Below, in pieces: positions 1 to 10,687 of a DNA stretch of 64,000 nucleotides. The translations under genes and the position numbers were made by a program. This stretch comes from Eutreptiella sp. 'Long Island Sound 2002' (lineage: Eukaryota; Euglenozoa; Euglenophyceae; Eutreptiales; Eutreptiaceae): the NCBI GenBank assembly GCA_964036045.1, contig OZ038379.1, positions 184,862,642 to 184,926,641 of the forward strand, given 5' to 3'. Position 1 is the stretch's first letter. Every line of letters begins with the position of its first letter. A model generated the notes under the pieces. The model made no database searches and was not told the DNA's origin. It was given only the letters and a program-made list of their open reading frames with translations.

Positions 1-3000
1 ATTCCGACAGAGCTAGAGGCTCCGCTGCTGGCTCACTTCAGGTCTGTTCTGCTTGGCCATGGCCTGTCCCGCTGTGCACCACCCTGTGAGTGGGCTGCAT
101 GCTGCACACCATCGCGTGGTGTTGCAACGGCAGAGGCTGACAAGGGGGGAAGGGGGCATCCCCATCCATGCGTGCCAGCCCTGGCACTGTCCAGCGGTGC
201 CTGACTGACCTTGGTTCACCTGTGGTTCCGAGCCAGAGGACTCAGAATGTGGAAAAAGGTGTTGGGTGCTATTTATCATCTAAGAAATGAAGAAAACACA
301 AGGAAAATGGGTACATCATTACAAGGCACTGAAATCTCTCGGAATCAAGGATCAGCGCTGTCCAGTGCTACGACTGTACTTGCTGGAAATGTGTACATTT
401 GCTGTGATTGGACAATCACAGTAAAGTGATGTACCCATCTTCGGGCAGGCATACCTGCCGCTCCCCTGGGGGAAAGATGAAAGACCTGTGACACGAAGCA
501 AGACATGCATGCAGGGAGCGCAGGGACATGCATGCATGATCCACAAAATGACCGGCATATTGTTTGTTGAGATGCGTGTTCAGGTCTACTGAGAGACAGG
601 CACTGTGTGCCATTTTTTCTGGCGCGAGAAATTTACTTTGAAGAGCTGCACATCAAGGGGGTCGGCCTGTTCAAATTCTAGAACCCAACCGGGTGCGAAA
701 ACTTTCGGGGGTCTGGAGGGGGGGTGGGGGGGGAGGGGGTAGTGGGTCGGCCGGTCAGCCGCCGGGGTCCCCAGGGAGGGGTCGGTGGGTACCCCAACAT
801 ACGTACCTCAAAATGATCCCCATGGGGGTGTTTTCGCACAGCGCCAGTTATTCCGTTGTTTATCCCGGGAGCACCTCTGAAAACCACCCACCTACAGAAG
901 CGTGCATGATCCATTCAAAACAGCATCGGGGGTGCAGAATTCAGGACCCTCGGACCCGTGGCAAGCACCAGACTAAAACAAAAAATTCCGGGTGTACCAG
1001 CAGGGAGTGTAGGGTGCAGAATTCAGGACCCTGGGACAGTGCCTACCGGTGGTGAAAAACAGCCGACTTTTCGCACAGCGCGGGCACAGCGCGAGCACAG
1101 CGCACGGTGCGCCCCCCATGATGCGCTGATCATTTTGAACATACACAACTGGGGTAAAAAGAATTTTCAGGAAAATTTTTGCCCATTAGCTCAGGCTCCC
1201 ATCAGCCAGGGTCCGACCTGGAGGTCAGGTCGGGGGTGAAAATTTTCTTTTTGTGTTTGAATTCTCCACAAAATTCTGAGTATTTTGAGTATAGACACAT
1301 AGGGTGGAAAAAAAATGCCCCCTCAGGAGGGCAAAAAAAAAAATTTTCGGCGCCTTTGCCGCCGACACTTTCCCCCAAAATCTCCAATTGGAGAAAGACG
1401 GGTTCAAAAACTTTGGGGGCTCTGGAGGGGGAGGGGGGGGGGGGGAGGGGGGATCTGGAATTCGAACAGGCCGCCCCCCTTGCTGCACATGCTCAACAGG
1501 CACCAGCCCCTGTGGCAAGCATCCTGGTGCAGGTACATCACCAGAGCACTTATATGTGACGGACCAGTAATCAGCACTACCCTCTGAGGGTCCCAAAATC
1601 TTGGCAGGCACAACACTACCTCAGAATGTTGGAAACTGACAACAGCACCAGCTGGGCATGTGTCAATATGATCGACATACATGGCCGAACTTGCGAAAAA
1701 CTAAATGTCCTACATGAGACAGGGTACAGGGTACTGCCTTGAATGAAACAGGGTGCAGGGTATTGCCTTGCATGATACAGGGTACAGGGTTCTGCCAATA
1801 CTACAGAGGAAGGTGTCTGGTGATCAGCCAAGCCCTCGCAGTGGTGGGCCAACCGGTAGATGAAAATCCGAGACCTGTATGTCCGCAGGTGCACAAGCTA
1901 AGATGCAGCGAAAGTGACAAGTGTGGCTTCTCATGTGTAGTGTGTCGAAAAGAGGAGAACCTCAATATCCAACCTTGTAACTAAATTTTGAAAACCCAAA
2001 GTGACCCCCAGGGGGGGGGGGGGTGGACACACGGGTGGGTACTGATCAAGGGGGGATGGGAGGATGTCTGAAACAATTGTGGCCCACATTGGGCACAGAG
2101 GGAGGCCTCTGTTGCATTGACTTATATAATCTTATCTACATGCTTGGAAATGGGGGAAACAGCGGACTTGAGCCGAACCAACTGACAAAAAGCAGCTGCT
2201 TGCTGTGGGTCCGTGGGGAGATGTGAATATCCTTGCTTCAGCTTCCAGATCGTCTATTGAGAAGCGGGCTCAGTATGACACTTTGTCTGGCGTGAACAGT
2301 GCACCTTGAAGAACTGAACATGCTCAAAGAGGACTGAATTAGGTTCTCCAGCCTGCCTGGTCATGGTGCACAACGTCACCAGAGCGCTCACAGGTGACGG
2401 ACTGGTATTCAGCACCACGCTCTGAGTCACCCTGGGTCTTCACGACCAACAACGGTGAGCGCTAGAAATGCACACTAGGACCCCTATGGGACATGGCCAA
2501 CAGTGAAACGGAAAAATGTGTTGCCATGGATGCGAGAAGGCATTGACAAGACAATGCACCAATGCTGCACAGTGCATGCCTGATGTGCCACACAGAAGAG
2601 GGACCTCAGTTCACCTCCCCCCCCCCAACCTACGCACCCCCCCCTTGTGAGCTGGTTTTCAGGCACGCATGAGTTTGAGAAGCAAAAGCTGGCAAAGAAG
2701 ATCCGAGTCTTGGCTGCAGACCACTTTTCAAAGAGGTATCAAAACCATGATGGCACCACATGAGTGTTGCAGAAGCTGTGAGCAGCTGCTTTGAGGGTGC
2801 TGCAACACATCACGCACCGCACCGCACGCACCGCGCGCACCAGAGGACGCAAAGCTTTAGTGCAATGTGCCATGTGCACCCTTTCGGAAGGTAGGCAGGG
2901 ACGGATTTGGTAGCCATGTGTAGAAGTGCACATGGACTGATTAGGAATGGCCAGGAATGGCCACACTGCTCATATTGGATTGCCACACAATCTGCCTTTG

Positions 3001-5480
3001 ATGGTGAGCCCACAATGGTGGCGGGCACACGCTCGTTGGTAGTGCCTCAAAGATAGAAGACACCAGTGCCTGGTGCCAAAAGTTCGGAATTCATGGACAT
3101 GTAATCTGTGGGGAGAAACGACATTGAAATGGGAATTTTTGTGCATGCATCATCACCACCTCCCCCCAGATACTGCCCCCAAAGCGTGTTTTACCCATAC
3201 ACACCAATAGCATCACCCAACCATGGCATATAGTGCACACTGGCCACGTTTCAGCAACTTTTAGTGAGAGCATATATTATGTGCGCGCCGGGCTGACGTT
3301 GCACCGCGCGCCGCACCGCGCGGTCAGCACCCTCTTTGTCGATGAAGCAGCGGTACAATGCACCTAAAAACTTTGTTTCTTTGTTCAAGGTTCACAGCTA
3401 TCCTACCTGCTCAACTGTCGAGCGAAAAATAGGATACCTCAAACACCACAACGGGCCAGGCCCACCCCATCCAGATGGGCCTCAGTCCCCGCAGCTCGGG
3501 ATATCTTGGGTTGTTGCGTGTAAATGGTACCGCTACTGTTTCGTGCCAGAGAATGAGGCACCACTTGCCTGGGTACCGCCATTGTTGGCGACAGGCAGAA
3601 TAGAGCCCCCCCAAAAGGGGGCGGGGGGGGGGGGGGGCTGTCTCTCCAATTTTTGCAGACAATACAAGCAAACCTTTACTTTGTTAGGGGGTGGGGGGCG
3701 CTGACCAAGATGAGCCGGCAAGGCCTGCCCAATGTATGGCAATCAAGATAGCTCTCAGAATCAAAATTCAGAGCTGTCCACTTCTGCGATTGTCCCACAG
3801 AGGACCGTGGTGACTGTCTACAAGCAAACAAATTTTTTTTTGCAACAGGCCTGCGCTGAGTAGCGATAAGGCTCTCGGGTTCACAACCCGGTCTCTGCAT
3901 CAGTGCTGCAGGGCGCAGTACAGTCACCCCATATATCGTGTGGCCAGAAGGCAAACCTGGATTTGTGCCTGCAGAGAATACCAATGCATGGTAGTGCAGT
4001 GGGTACTGCCACGCCGAAGCAACCCAAAAGTTCAGGGATTCATGGATTCAACAAGTATGCATGGAGGTTCTTACTTTCGTACTTTCATAAATGACGGTTA
4101 CACACAAACATGTCTGCTGTCTTCTAACTGCAATACCAAGCAAGCGGAATGGCACTCCACGCACCGGGTTAGGGGTCTCAACGGTGCAGCTACAGTGTAG
4201 GCGATGGGGGACAAGTGACTGACTGACCTGACTGTCACCCCGCACTTGCCCAACATAGGTGGTGACTGTCTACAAGCAAACACATTGACCCTAAAACAAG
4301 GCCGTTTTTTGCACCCCCTCACATTTCAATGTGTGCGGTGGTTTTGGATGTGTGTTGGGTGTGTGGATGATTCCAACTCCGTCCAGCATAAACGCAAAGC
4401 CGATATGCCCACTTGGCATGAAATAAACAAATATTGATATGGACACCTGTCAAGAGCAGGTTGCAGCTAGAGTGCACGCAGGGCCATTTCATCATGCGCT
4501 CACGCTGACTATGCATGATCACGTCTGTCCAAGGTACATACAAGAATTTTTGCTTCGTGCCGAGTGTGCGTACCGCTTCGTCTCCCTGTATGGGCTCACC
4601 TCTTCCTCTTGACACGGTTTCGTTTTTGTTTTTGCTCTGGGGTTGATTTTGACCCCATCATCCATTTGGATGAAAGCAGCTTGAGAAATGCAGGACAACA
4701 AAACAGATGTTTTGAAATTATGCGTCCAACTGGGCTACCAGAAGGCACGCCCTGCGAACTGATATCGCTTGCCTTCTTTGTCAAGGCCAGGGAGGTCTTT
4801 TGCATCCCCCTCAAAAAAAAAACCAGCAACCAGGTCATCAAACAGGGGAGTGGTGACGTTTCAGCAAGAAGGAGAACAAGAAAACAGAAACCGGGCGCTA
4901 AGCGCCCGGAAGAAAAACTTTCCATACTCGTCAAAAAAAAGTCTGTTAATGTCCCGGAAAAAATTCTGAAGGAACGGAACAAGAATCAGAAACTGCCGGG
5001 ATTTCCCACTGCCGTGTCGGGCCAGGGCCAGGCATTACGGACATGTTGTTTGTGCGTCTACACCCACTGGTAGATGGACGCTGGGGTTGGGTCATTCTTT
5101 TTGGTTCTGACACCGACGCAGTCTGGAAAAAGTCCGGTGTTGCACAGAGGAATCGCATCCTGGAAACCATTTACAAGTTGAGCCACCGGCGTCCCACCTC
5201 CCCCGTGATCAGCGCCCCAAAGGTGCGCCATAAAAGCTGAACGAGTATGCGAGGGGGGGGAGGGGGGGCGGTGCGGTTGTCCCACAAAGGGATGTGGTAG
5301 CGGACATGACACATGGTGAAGATGGCCTGAACCCGATATCAAGAAATGCAGCAGGGGGCTGCCACACCCGAGGCATCTCGGTGTGCTGCTGGGGCACAAG
5401 AAAGGCTTGGGGCTGAGGGGGAACCCTTGCACGTCGCGCGCACTGCGCGCTACTTTTAGAGTGGATTCCCCTGTGAAGAA
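1..5480 (+). repeat. Long duplication, copy 1 (left end outside window)
   Basis: This block matches 24562-29904 base for base over long stretches, in the same orientation. The offset is 24561 at the left and 24424 at the right. Differences seen by eye are a few substitutions, one-base changes in homopolymers and one 137-base indel. The match stops sharply at 5480, where copy 1 continues TAGGACC and copy 2 continues CCCCCAT. The left boundary is not visible because the match begins at base 1. No protein gene is recognisable inside; the longest open frame, 4564-5073, starts at GTG and has no known domain. The block contains older dispersed repeats, G runs and GCGC-rich clusters. Confidence 0.97.
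1978..2114. repeat. 137-base block present only in duplication copy 1
   Basis: Copy 1 carries these 137 bases and copy 2 joins directly across them at 26535-26538. The block is bounded by a TTG at 1975-1977 and another at 2112-2114, so loss or gain by a three-base microhomology is the simplest reading. Its right part (about 2066-2114) is a diverged copy of 23496-23544, a member of a dispersed family in this window. It also holds a run of about 13 G. Confidence 0.85.
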
Positions 5481-6228
5481 TAGGACCATGTGAAAGGCCG
5501 TGAAAGAGAAATACCGTGGACACAGAAAGCCTCATCTATGCAATTTGCGATTTGGTTCTAGGTACAGAAAGGCAGAACACACAATTGCCATCCTGTTGCA
5601 ACGGGATACCAGATTTGCGATTCCCATTCCCATGACTTGCTGTTGTTTTGCTGCCTGCAGTCACAAAAAAATATCAATTTTCAGCTGCATGCCTTTGCAA
5701 AAATGAAATGAAAGTTTTTTTGTCTGCATAAGACGGCACGTTGTGCCGGGAATCAATTGTTTTCACAAATAATTAATATTTGTATGGTATGACTCATGAG
5801 AAGCCCAGCGAGGGCAAACAAATGGACACAAAGCTTTGGTCATGCGGTTCAATGACATGTGATACTCTTTTACGAAATATCAGTGTACAGGAATTCTTCA
5901 TATACCAACCCCTGCACAACCCAAGTGCACGCGCCCTGCAGGTGTGAGTGCAGTGCATGCAACTCACAAACAGCAGACCTATCTGGAGAAGTATGCGTGA
6001 GCTTACAACGAAACGGAACAACGGAACACGTTCTGCGTGGGTTGAGTCATCGGATGGTCAGGGGATGGCAGCTGTTGGCACTCTTTGCACCTGATCAGTT
6101 CGGGTGCTTGATTGCAAAGCAATCAAAGTTCGTCAGCTGCAGACTGCGCGCAGCACTGTCTCAGGTCCTTGCAGGTACTTCCCATCGCCTGCTGTTACGG
6201 CTGTGGCCCAAAAACAAAGGCACGTCTG
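5481..6228. other. Unique spacer, no gene recognised
   Basis: The sequence lies between the end of the duplication and the 3' end of the zinc transporter. Short open frames occur on both strands but none has a recognisable domain. It holds the transporter's 3' flank. Confidence 0.5.
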
Positions 6229-7404
6229 TTAGACATTTTTGCTGCTATTGCGATTGCTGTTGTGGGGGGATTTGGGCCGCAGATTCTTGCTGCTGCATGT
6301 ATGCAGGCTCTGGGAGCACTCCTCTCCGCTCTGGGCACACTGCAAAGTCTCACACTGCTCAATTTGAATGGTAGTGTGGTCGATGCCATACTGGGCCTTG
6401 AGCACATCCTCCGCCTGATGCCGTATGTCACAAGTGTTGAAACCATCTGCTGCAATAACATGCACTGCCAGAGCGTTCTTGCCATGGCCAGTCCAAGTGG
6501 TGCCAGCACCTAAGCTCCAAATATGCAAATCATGAGTGTCAAACACCCCAGGTATGCCACGCAAGGTATCATCAACTTCTTCAGGATTAATACCAACAGG
6601 GGTGGCTTCCATCAAAATGAGGGAGCTCTCTTTGAGGATGGGTAAAGTCGTCGCCACCACCAATATAGAGAATAAGTACGTGCAGATGGGATCAAGCCAC
6701 CACCATTTCGGACTCAGCCAAATGAAGATGGACGCAATCAGGACGCCCACAGTTTGTACAAGGTCCCCGATCACGTGAACCATAGCGGCACGGACGTTGA
6801 GGTTGTCACCTCCATGCCCATGACTATGACCATGACTATGACCATGACTATGACCCCCATGACTATGACCATGTTCAAGGCCCATGATTCCAAGCATACC
6901 AAGATTCACAAACAATCCCAAAACGGCGGTGCCGAACATCACCTTTCCATTGATATCACTGTCGCGCTCAATCAAACGTTGTGTTGCCTCCTTCAGCAAC
7001 CACAACGTTAAAAACCAAATCAAAAATATGGAAAAAGTGGCACCCATGATTTCTGCCCGGTGGAAACCCCATGACAGGCGTGCAGTTGCTTCTCTTTTCC
7101 CAATCATGATTGCCCCAACACTAATGGCAAACCCTATGATGTCACTCGTGAGGTGAGTGGCGTCAGTCAAGATTGCCAAGCTGTTGGCCCATATTCCACC
7201 AATCACCTCCACAAACATGAAGATGGTGCAAAAGCTCCCTGCTAGCACCAACTTGCGAATGGCGGGGTCATCCATCAAGCCTGGCATTTTGTTTGCCTCC
7301 ATTAGGGGGGTGCCCTCGTGAGCATGTCCGTGACCATGTCCGTGGCCATGTCCGTGACCATGTCCGTGACCATGTCCATGACCATTGGCGGATCCACTTA
7401 CCAT
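6229..7404 (-). CDS. CDF-family zinc transporter (ZnT/MTP-like)
   Basis: The 391-residue protein is a cation diffusion facilitator, expected to move Zn2+ out of the cytosol, or into a vacuole or vesicle, by proton exchange. Residues 9-28 are a His-Gly repeat. Six membrane segments lie at about 52-72, 76-98, 116-140, 154-176, 205-228 and 234-256. The zinc site is HxxxD in TM2 (H84, D88) and HxxxD in TM5 (H210, D214), the pattern of zinc-selective CDFs. A His-rich loop (178-198) joins TM4 and TM5. A C-terminal cytoplasmic domain (about 268-350) is followed by a Cys-rich tail with CETLQC. The start is a true ATG. The frame is uninterrupted, so no intron is needed, and length is normal for ZnT2/3/8 or MTP1 relatives. 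The exact metal and compartment are inferred. Confidence 0.93.
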   Translation of the reverse strand: MVSGSANGHGHGHGHGHGHGHGHGHGHAHEGTPLMEANKMPGLMDDPAIRKLVLAGSFCTIFMFVEVIGGIWANSLAILTDATHLTSDIIGFAISVGAIMIGKREATARLSWGFHRAEIMGATFSIFLIWFLTLWLLKEATQRLIERDSDINGKVMFGTAVLGLFVNLGMLGIMGLEHGHSHGGHSHGHSHGHSHGHGGDNLNVRAAMVHVIGDLVQTVGVLIASIFIWLSPKWWWLDPICTYLFSILVVATTLPILKESSLILMEATPVGINPEEVDDTLRGIPGVFDTHDLHIWSLGAGTTWTGHGKNALAVHVIAADGFNTCDIRHQAEDVLKAQYGIDHTTIQIEQCETLQCAQSGEECSQSLHTCSSKNLRPKSPHNSNRNSSKNV

Positions 7405-8095
7405 TGTAACAAAGCTTTGAGAAAAAAAAAAGGAGAAACTCAGAAACTGATGATGTTACATAGGTGATTTGATCACCATGCGTGTGGATGTGTATGAGTT
7501 CCCTCTTCCAATAAGGGCAGAAGCAGGTTGGTTACCGAGTTGGGTTTACCCTGTGGAGGTTTTACAACCCCTCTTAGGGTCCAGGGTGAGCAACACATTT
7601 TAGCAGCAGCAAGCAGCAGCAGCAACAGACGATTAAATACTCTTTTCAGGGGGACACTGTGACTCACGTATCGTCAAAATCGGCATCCAAATGCACATCG
7701 CCTGCAACAAGTTTTGTGCCATTTCGAGCCGTCTTGCCCGTTTTGTGGCCGATTTAGAGTCCAAAAATGGCCGTTTTTGGGCTGTTTTCAGGACGATCAT
7801 CCTGAAAGATCAGGACAATCGCCGGTGCATCAAGTAGGCATCTACAAGAAGGACCGTTATTCTTCCACAGGTCAATCGAAAATGAGCCGTTTTTGAGCCA
7901 TTTCTCAGGATGATCGTCCTGGACGTGCAGGACCATATCCAACGCAACCCATTTTTGTTCAACGCAGAATTTCCTATGCATAAGGCAATACTAGGATCCA
8001 GCTCGGTCCTAGTTGTAAATCTTGATTAGGCATGGGAAAGGGAATATTTGCATCCAAGCGTGTGCGGTGGAGGAAACGGGAGCAAATGCAATGCA
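7405..8095. other. 5' flank of zinc transporter
   Basis: This region lies upstream of the minus-strand transporter gene. It contains a short AGC-rich run near 7602-7630 and two palindromic motifs listed separately. No open frame with a recognisable domain is present. Confidence 0.5.
7789..7921. promoter_or_regulatory. Paired palindromes upstream of zinc transporter
   Basis: 7789-7804 and 7906-7921 are the reverse complement of one another and together give the self-complementary consensus CAGGAYGATCRTCCTG. Each is preceded by a similar GCCGTTTTTG(G/A)G stretch, so the two form a direct repeat of about 36 bases. They lie about 385-520 bases upstream of the transporter ATG. A role as a protein-binding site is inferred only from position and symmetry. 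Confidence 0.3.
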
Positions 8096-8431
8096 ATACA
8101 ACACATCACAACACAACACAACACAACACAACACATCACACCACACCATACCACACCACACCACACCACACCACACCACACCACACCACACCACACCACA
8201 CCACACCACACCACACCACACCACACCACACCACACCACACCACACCACAACACACCACACCACACCACACCACACCACACCACACCACACCACACCACA
8301 CCACAACACAACACAACACAACACAACACAACACAACACAACACAACACAACACAACACAACACAACACAACACAACACAACGAAACACAACACAACACA
8401 ACACACCACACCACACCACACCACACCACAC
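8096..8431. repeat. CACAA/CACAC pentanucleotide array
   Basis: The array alternates in blocks: CACAA units to about 8130, CACAC units (with one CACAA interruption near 8250) to about 8303, CACAA again to about 8403, then CACAC to the end. The sharp switch between unit types suggests block-wise expansion. Long His/Thr or Cys/Val frames across it are artefacts of the five-base period. Confidence 0.97.
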
Positions 8432-8853
8432 TGGTGCAGGATGCCCTGCCTGGTGCAGATGCCCTGCCTGGTGAGGGAGGACCTGCCTGGTGCGGGATGC
8501 CCTGCCTAGTGCAGGATGCCCTGCCTGGTGCGGGATGCCCTGCCATTGCAGGATGCCCTGCTTGCTGCAGGATGCCCTGCCTGGTGAGGGAGGACCTGCC
8601 TGGTGCGGGATGCCCTGCCTAGTGCAGGATGCCCTGCCTGGTGCAGGATGCGCTGCCTGGCGCGGGATGCCCTGCTTGCTGCGGGATGCCCTGCTTGCTG
8701 CAGGATGCCCTGCCTGGTGAGGGAGGACCTGCCTGGTGCGGGATGCCCTGCCTAGTGCAGGATGCCCTGCCTGGTGCAGGATGCCCTGCCTGGTGAGGGA
8801 GGATATGCCTGGTGCAGGATGCCTTGCATGGTTCATGGTGCAGGATGCCCTCC
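8432..8853. repeat. 19-bp minisatellite, block 1
   Basis: The array has degenerate units of GGATGCCCTGCCTGGTGCA with interspersed variants reading GGTGAGGGAGGACCTGCC. No spacers of constant length and no palindromic repeat are present, so it is not a CRISPR array. Confidence 0.93.
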
Positions 8854-9215
8854 CTCCCTCCCTCCGCCCCTCGTGCCCTAAGTCCAGCCCACAACCCTAC
8901 CCAACTCTCCCTCCCTCCGCCCCTCCTGCCCTAACACCAGCCCGCAACCCTACCTAGCTCCCCCTCCCCCCGCCTCTCTTGCCCTAAATCCAGCCCACAA
9001 CATGACCCAGCACTGTCGGCACCAGCACAGCACAGCATACAGCACAACACAGCACAGCACAGCATAGCACAATACAGCACGGCACAGCACGACACAGCAC
9101 GGCGCAACACACAGCACAGTACACAGCACAACACAGCACAGCACAGCAAAGCACGGCACAACCGCCGCCACCGCCGAGGACATCCCCAAGAGCCCTGCCA
9201 GTGTGAGGCCCCTAC
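8854..9215. repeat. Higher-order unit spacer with CACAG array, copy 1
   Basis: A CCTCCCTCCG-rich segment is followed by a degenerate CACAG/CACAA pentanucleotide array (about 9020-9160) and a GCCGCCACCGCC motif. The same order recurs at 9553-9845, so the minisatellite block and this spacer form a higher-order repeat of roughly 0.65-0.7 kb. The first part is itself duplicated internally. Confidence 0.85.
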
Positions 9216-9552
9216 CCATGCAGGATGCCCTACCTGGTGCAGGATGCCCTGCCTGGTGCAGGATGCCCTGCCTGTTGCAGGATGCCCTGCTTGCTGCAGG
9301 ATGCCTTGCCTTGTGCAGGATGCCCTGCCTGGTGCAGGAAGCACACTCGCACACAGCGTGCGCGCAACACACACAGCCCTGCCTGGTGCAGGATGCCCTG
9401 CCTGGTCAGGGAGGACCTGCCTGGTGCAGGATGCCCTGCCTCGTGCAGGATGCCGTGCCTGGAGAGGGAGGACCTGCCCGGTGCGCGATGCCCTGCCTAG
9501 TGCAGGATGCCCTGCCAATGCACGATGCCCTGCACGGTTCATGGTGCAGGAT
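9216..9552. repeat. 19-bp minisatellite, block 2
   Basis: Same unit as block 1. At about 9350-9380 it is interrupted by GCGCGCAACACACACAGCCC, which resembles the start of the LINE 3' end at 10053 and 12821. Confidence 0.9.
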
Positions 9553-9845
9553 GCCCTCCCTCCCTCCCTCCGCCCCTCCTGCCCTGACACCAGCCCGCAA
9601 CCCTACCCAGCTCCCCCTCCCCCCGCCTCTCTTGCCCTAAATCCAGCCCACAACCTGACCCAGCACTCTCGGCACCAGCATAGCACAGCACACGGCACAG
9701 CACAACACAACACAACACATCACAACGCAGCACAGCACAACATGACACAGCGCGGCACAATACACAGCACAGCACACAGCACAGCACAGCACAGCATAGC
9801 ACAGCGCAACACGGCACAACCGCCGCCGCCGCCGAGGACAATCCC
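9553..9845. repeat. Higher-order unit spacer with CACAG array, copy 2
   Basis: Second copy of the segment at 8854-9215, with a CACAG-type array at about 9675-9815 and a GCCGCCGCCGCC motif before the next minisatellite block. Confidence 0.85.
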
Positions 9846-9857
9846 AAGAGGGGCCCT

Positions 9858-10045
9858 GCCCATGGAGGATGCCCTGCCTGGTGCAGGATGCCCTGCCTGG
9901 TGCAGGATGCCCTGCCTGGTGCAGGATGCCCTGCTTGGTGCGGGATGCCCTGCTTGCTGCAGGATGCCCTGCCTGGTGAGGGAGGACCTGCCTAGTGCAG
10001 GATGCCCTGCCTAGTGCAGGATGCACTGCCTGGTGAGGGAGGACC
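9858..10045. repeat. 19-bp minisatellite, block 3
   Basis: Third block of the same unit. It ends abruptly at a 5'-truncated LINE 3' end. Confidence 0.9.
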
Positions 10046-10052
10046 ACAAACT

Positions 10053-10171
10053 GCGCGCACGCACACAACACACACAGCCCAGCCCGTTTACCTGTACCCG
10101 TGGGTAGACATCCCGGCCTTTTGCCCTTTGGTAACAGCGCCTTCGGCACACCACACCACACCACACCACAC
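10053..10171 (+). mobile_element. LINE 3' end, extreme 5' truncation, CACAC tail
   Basis: About 94 bases (10053-10146) match 12821-12913 with few differences, and both copies run into a CACAN pentanucleotide tail: CACAC here, CACAA at the second. A shared 3' end plus simple-repeat tail and variable 5' truncation is the usual signature of target-primed LINE insertion. The 5' edge abuts the minisatellite. Confidence 0.7.
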
Positions 10172-10687
10172 CCTGAGTACTCCCCAGCTCTACCCACAGG
10201 CTGGGTGCCGGGTGCGAAGCCCCGGACGACAGGGCCCGGGCACTGCCAACAGGCAGTGTACTAACAGTGTCGGGTGCGTGCACGTCCCAGTGCCAAGCAC
10301 CATCCCCAGGGACCCCGCGGCCCCTAGTACCGGCCGCCTGGGCCCTGGGAACGGTCAGCGACCCCTAGCGAGGACGGCTGGCCAGGCCTCCCCCTCCTCT
10401 CCCCCCAACACACCCGCCCACACACGGGGCCCTCAGCAGAGCCCAGCGATGCGCCCCCCCCAACGCCCCTGCCTCTGCCCCCCCCGACGCCGCTCCCGCT
10501 CCCAGCCGCCTCCCCTGCCCCGTAACCTCCTCCTGTCTCTGCCCTTTCCCCCCCCCTCACAGGCTGGCAGCGCCCAGGCGGCGCGCCTCCAGGGCCCCGC
10601 ATCGGCGGCCGGCCGCGTGGGTACAGGGCTCCGGCGACGAGGCGGGACCGGAACAGGTGTGAAGGGTGTGTGCGTGGGTAAAGCTCG

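Noticed and set aside
3862-3900. Possible tRNA T-arm (GGGTTCACAACCC)
   Set aside because: The B box lacks the required A after TTCR and no A box or cloverleaf is found upstream.
4564-5073. 169-codon frame in the duplication (second copy 28988-29497)
   Set aside because: It opens at GTG, has no domain, and the only substitution between copies is non-synonymous; its conservation is explained by recent duplication.
8009-8836. Long frames rich in His-Thr or Cys-Val across 8.0-8.8 kb
   Set aside because: They are translations of the CACAN pentanucleotide array and 19-bp minisatellite; any five-base repeat without stops gives such frames.
8432-10045. Possible CRISPR array
   Set aside because: Repeat units are contiguous and degenerate, with no constant-length unique spacers, and the context is eukaryotic.
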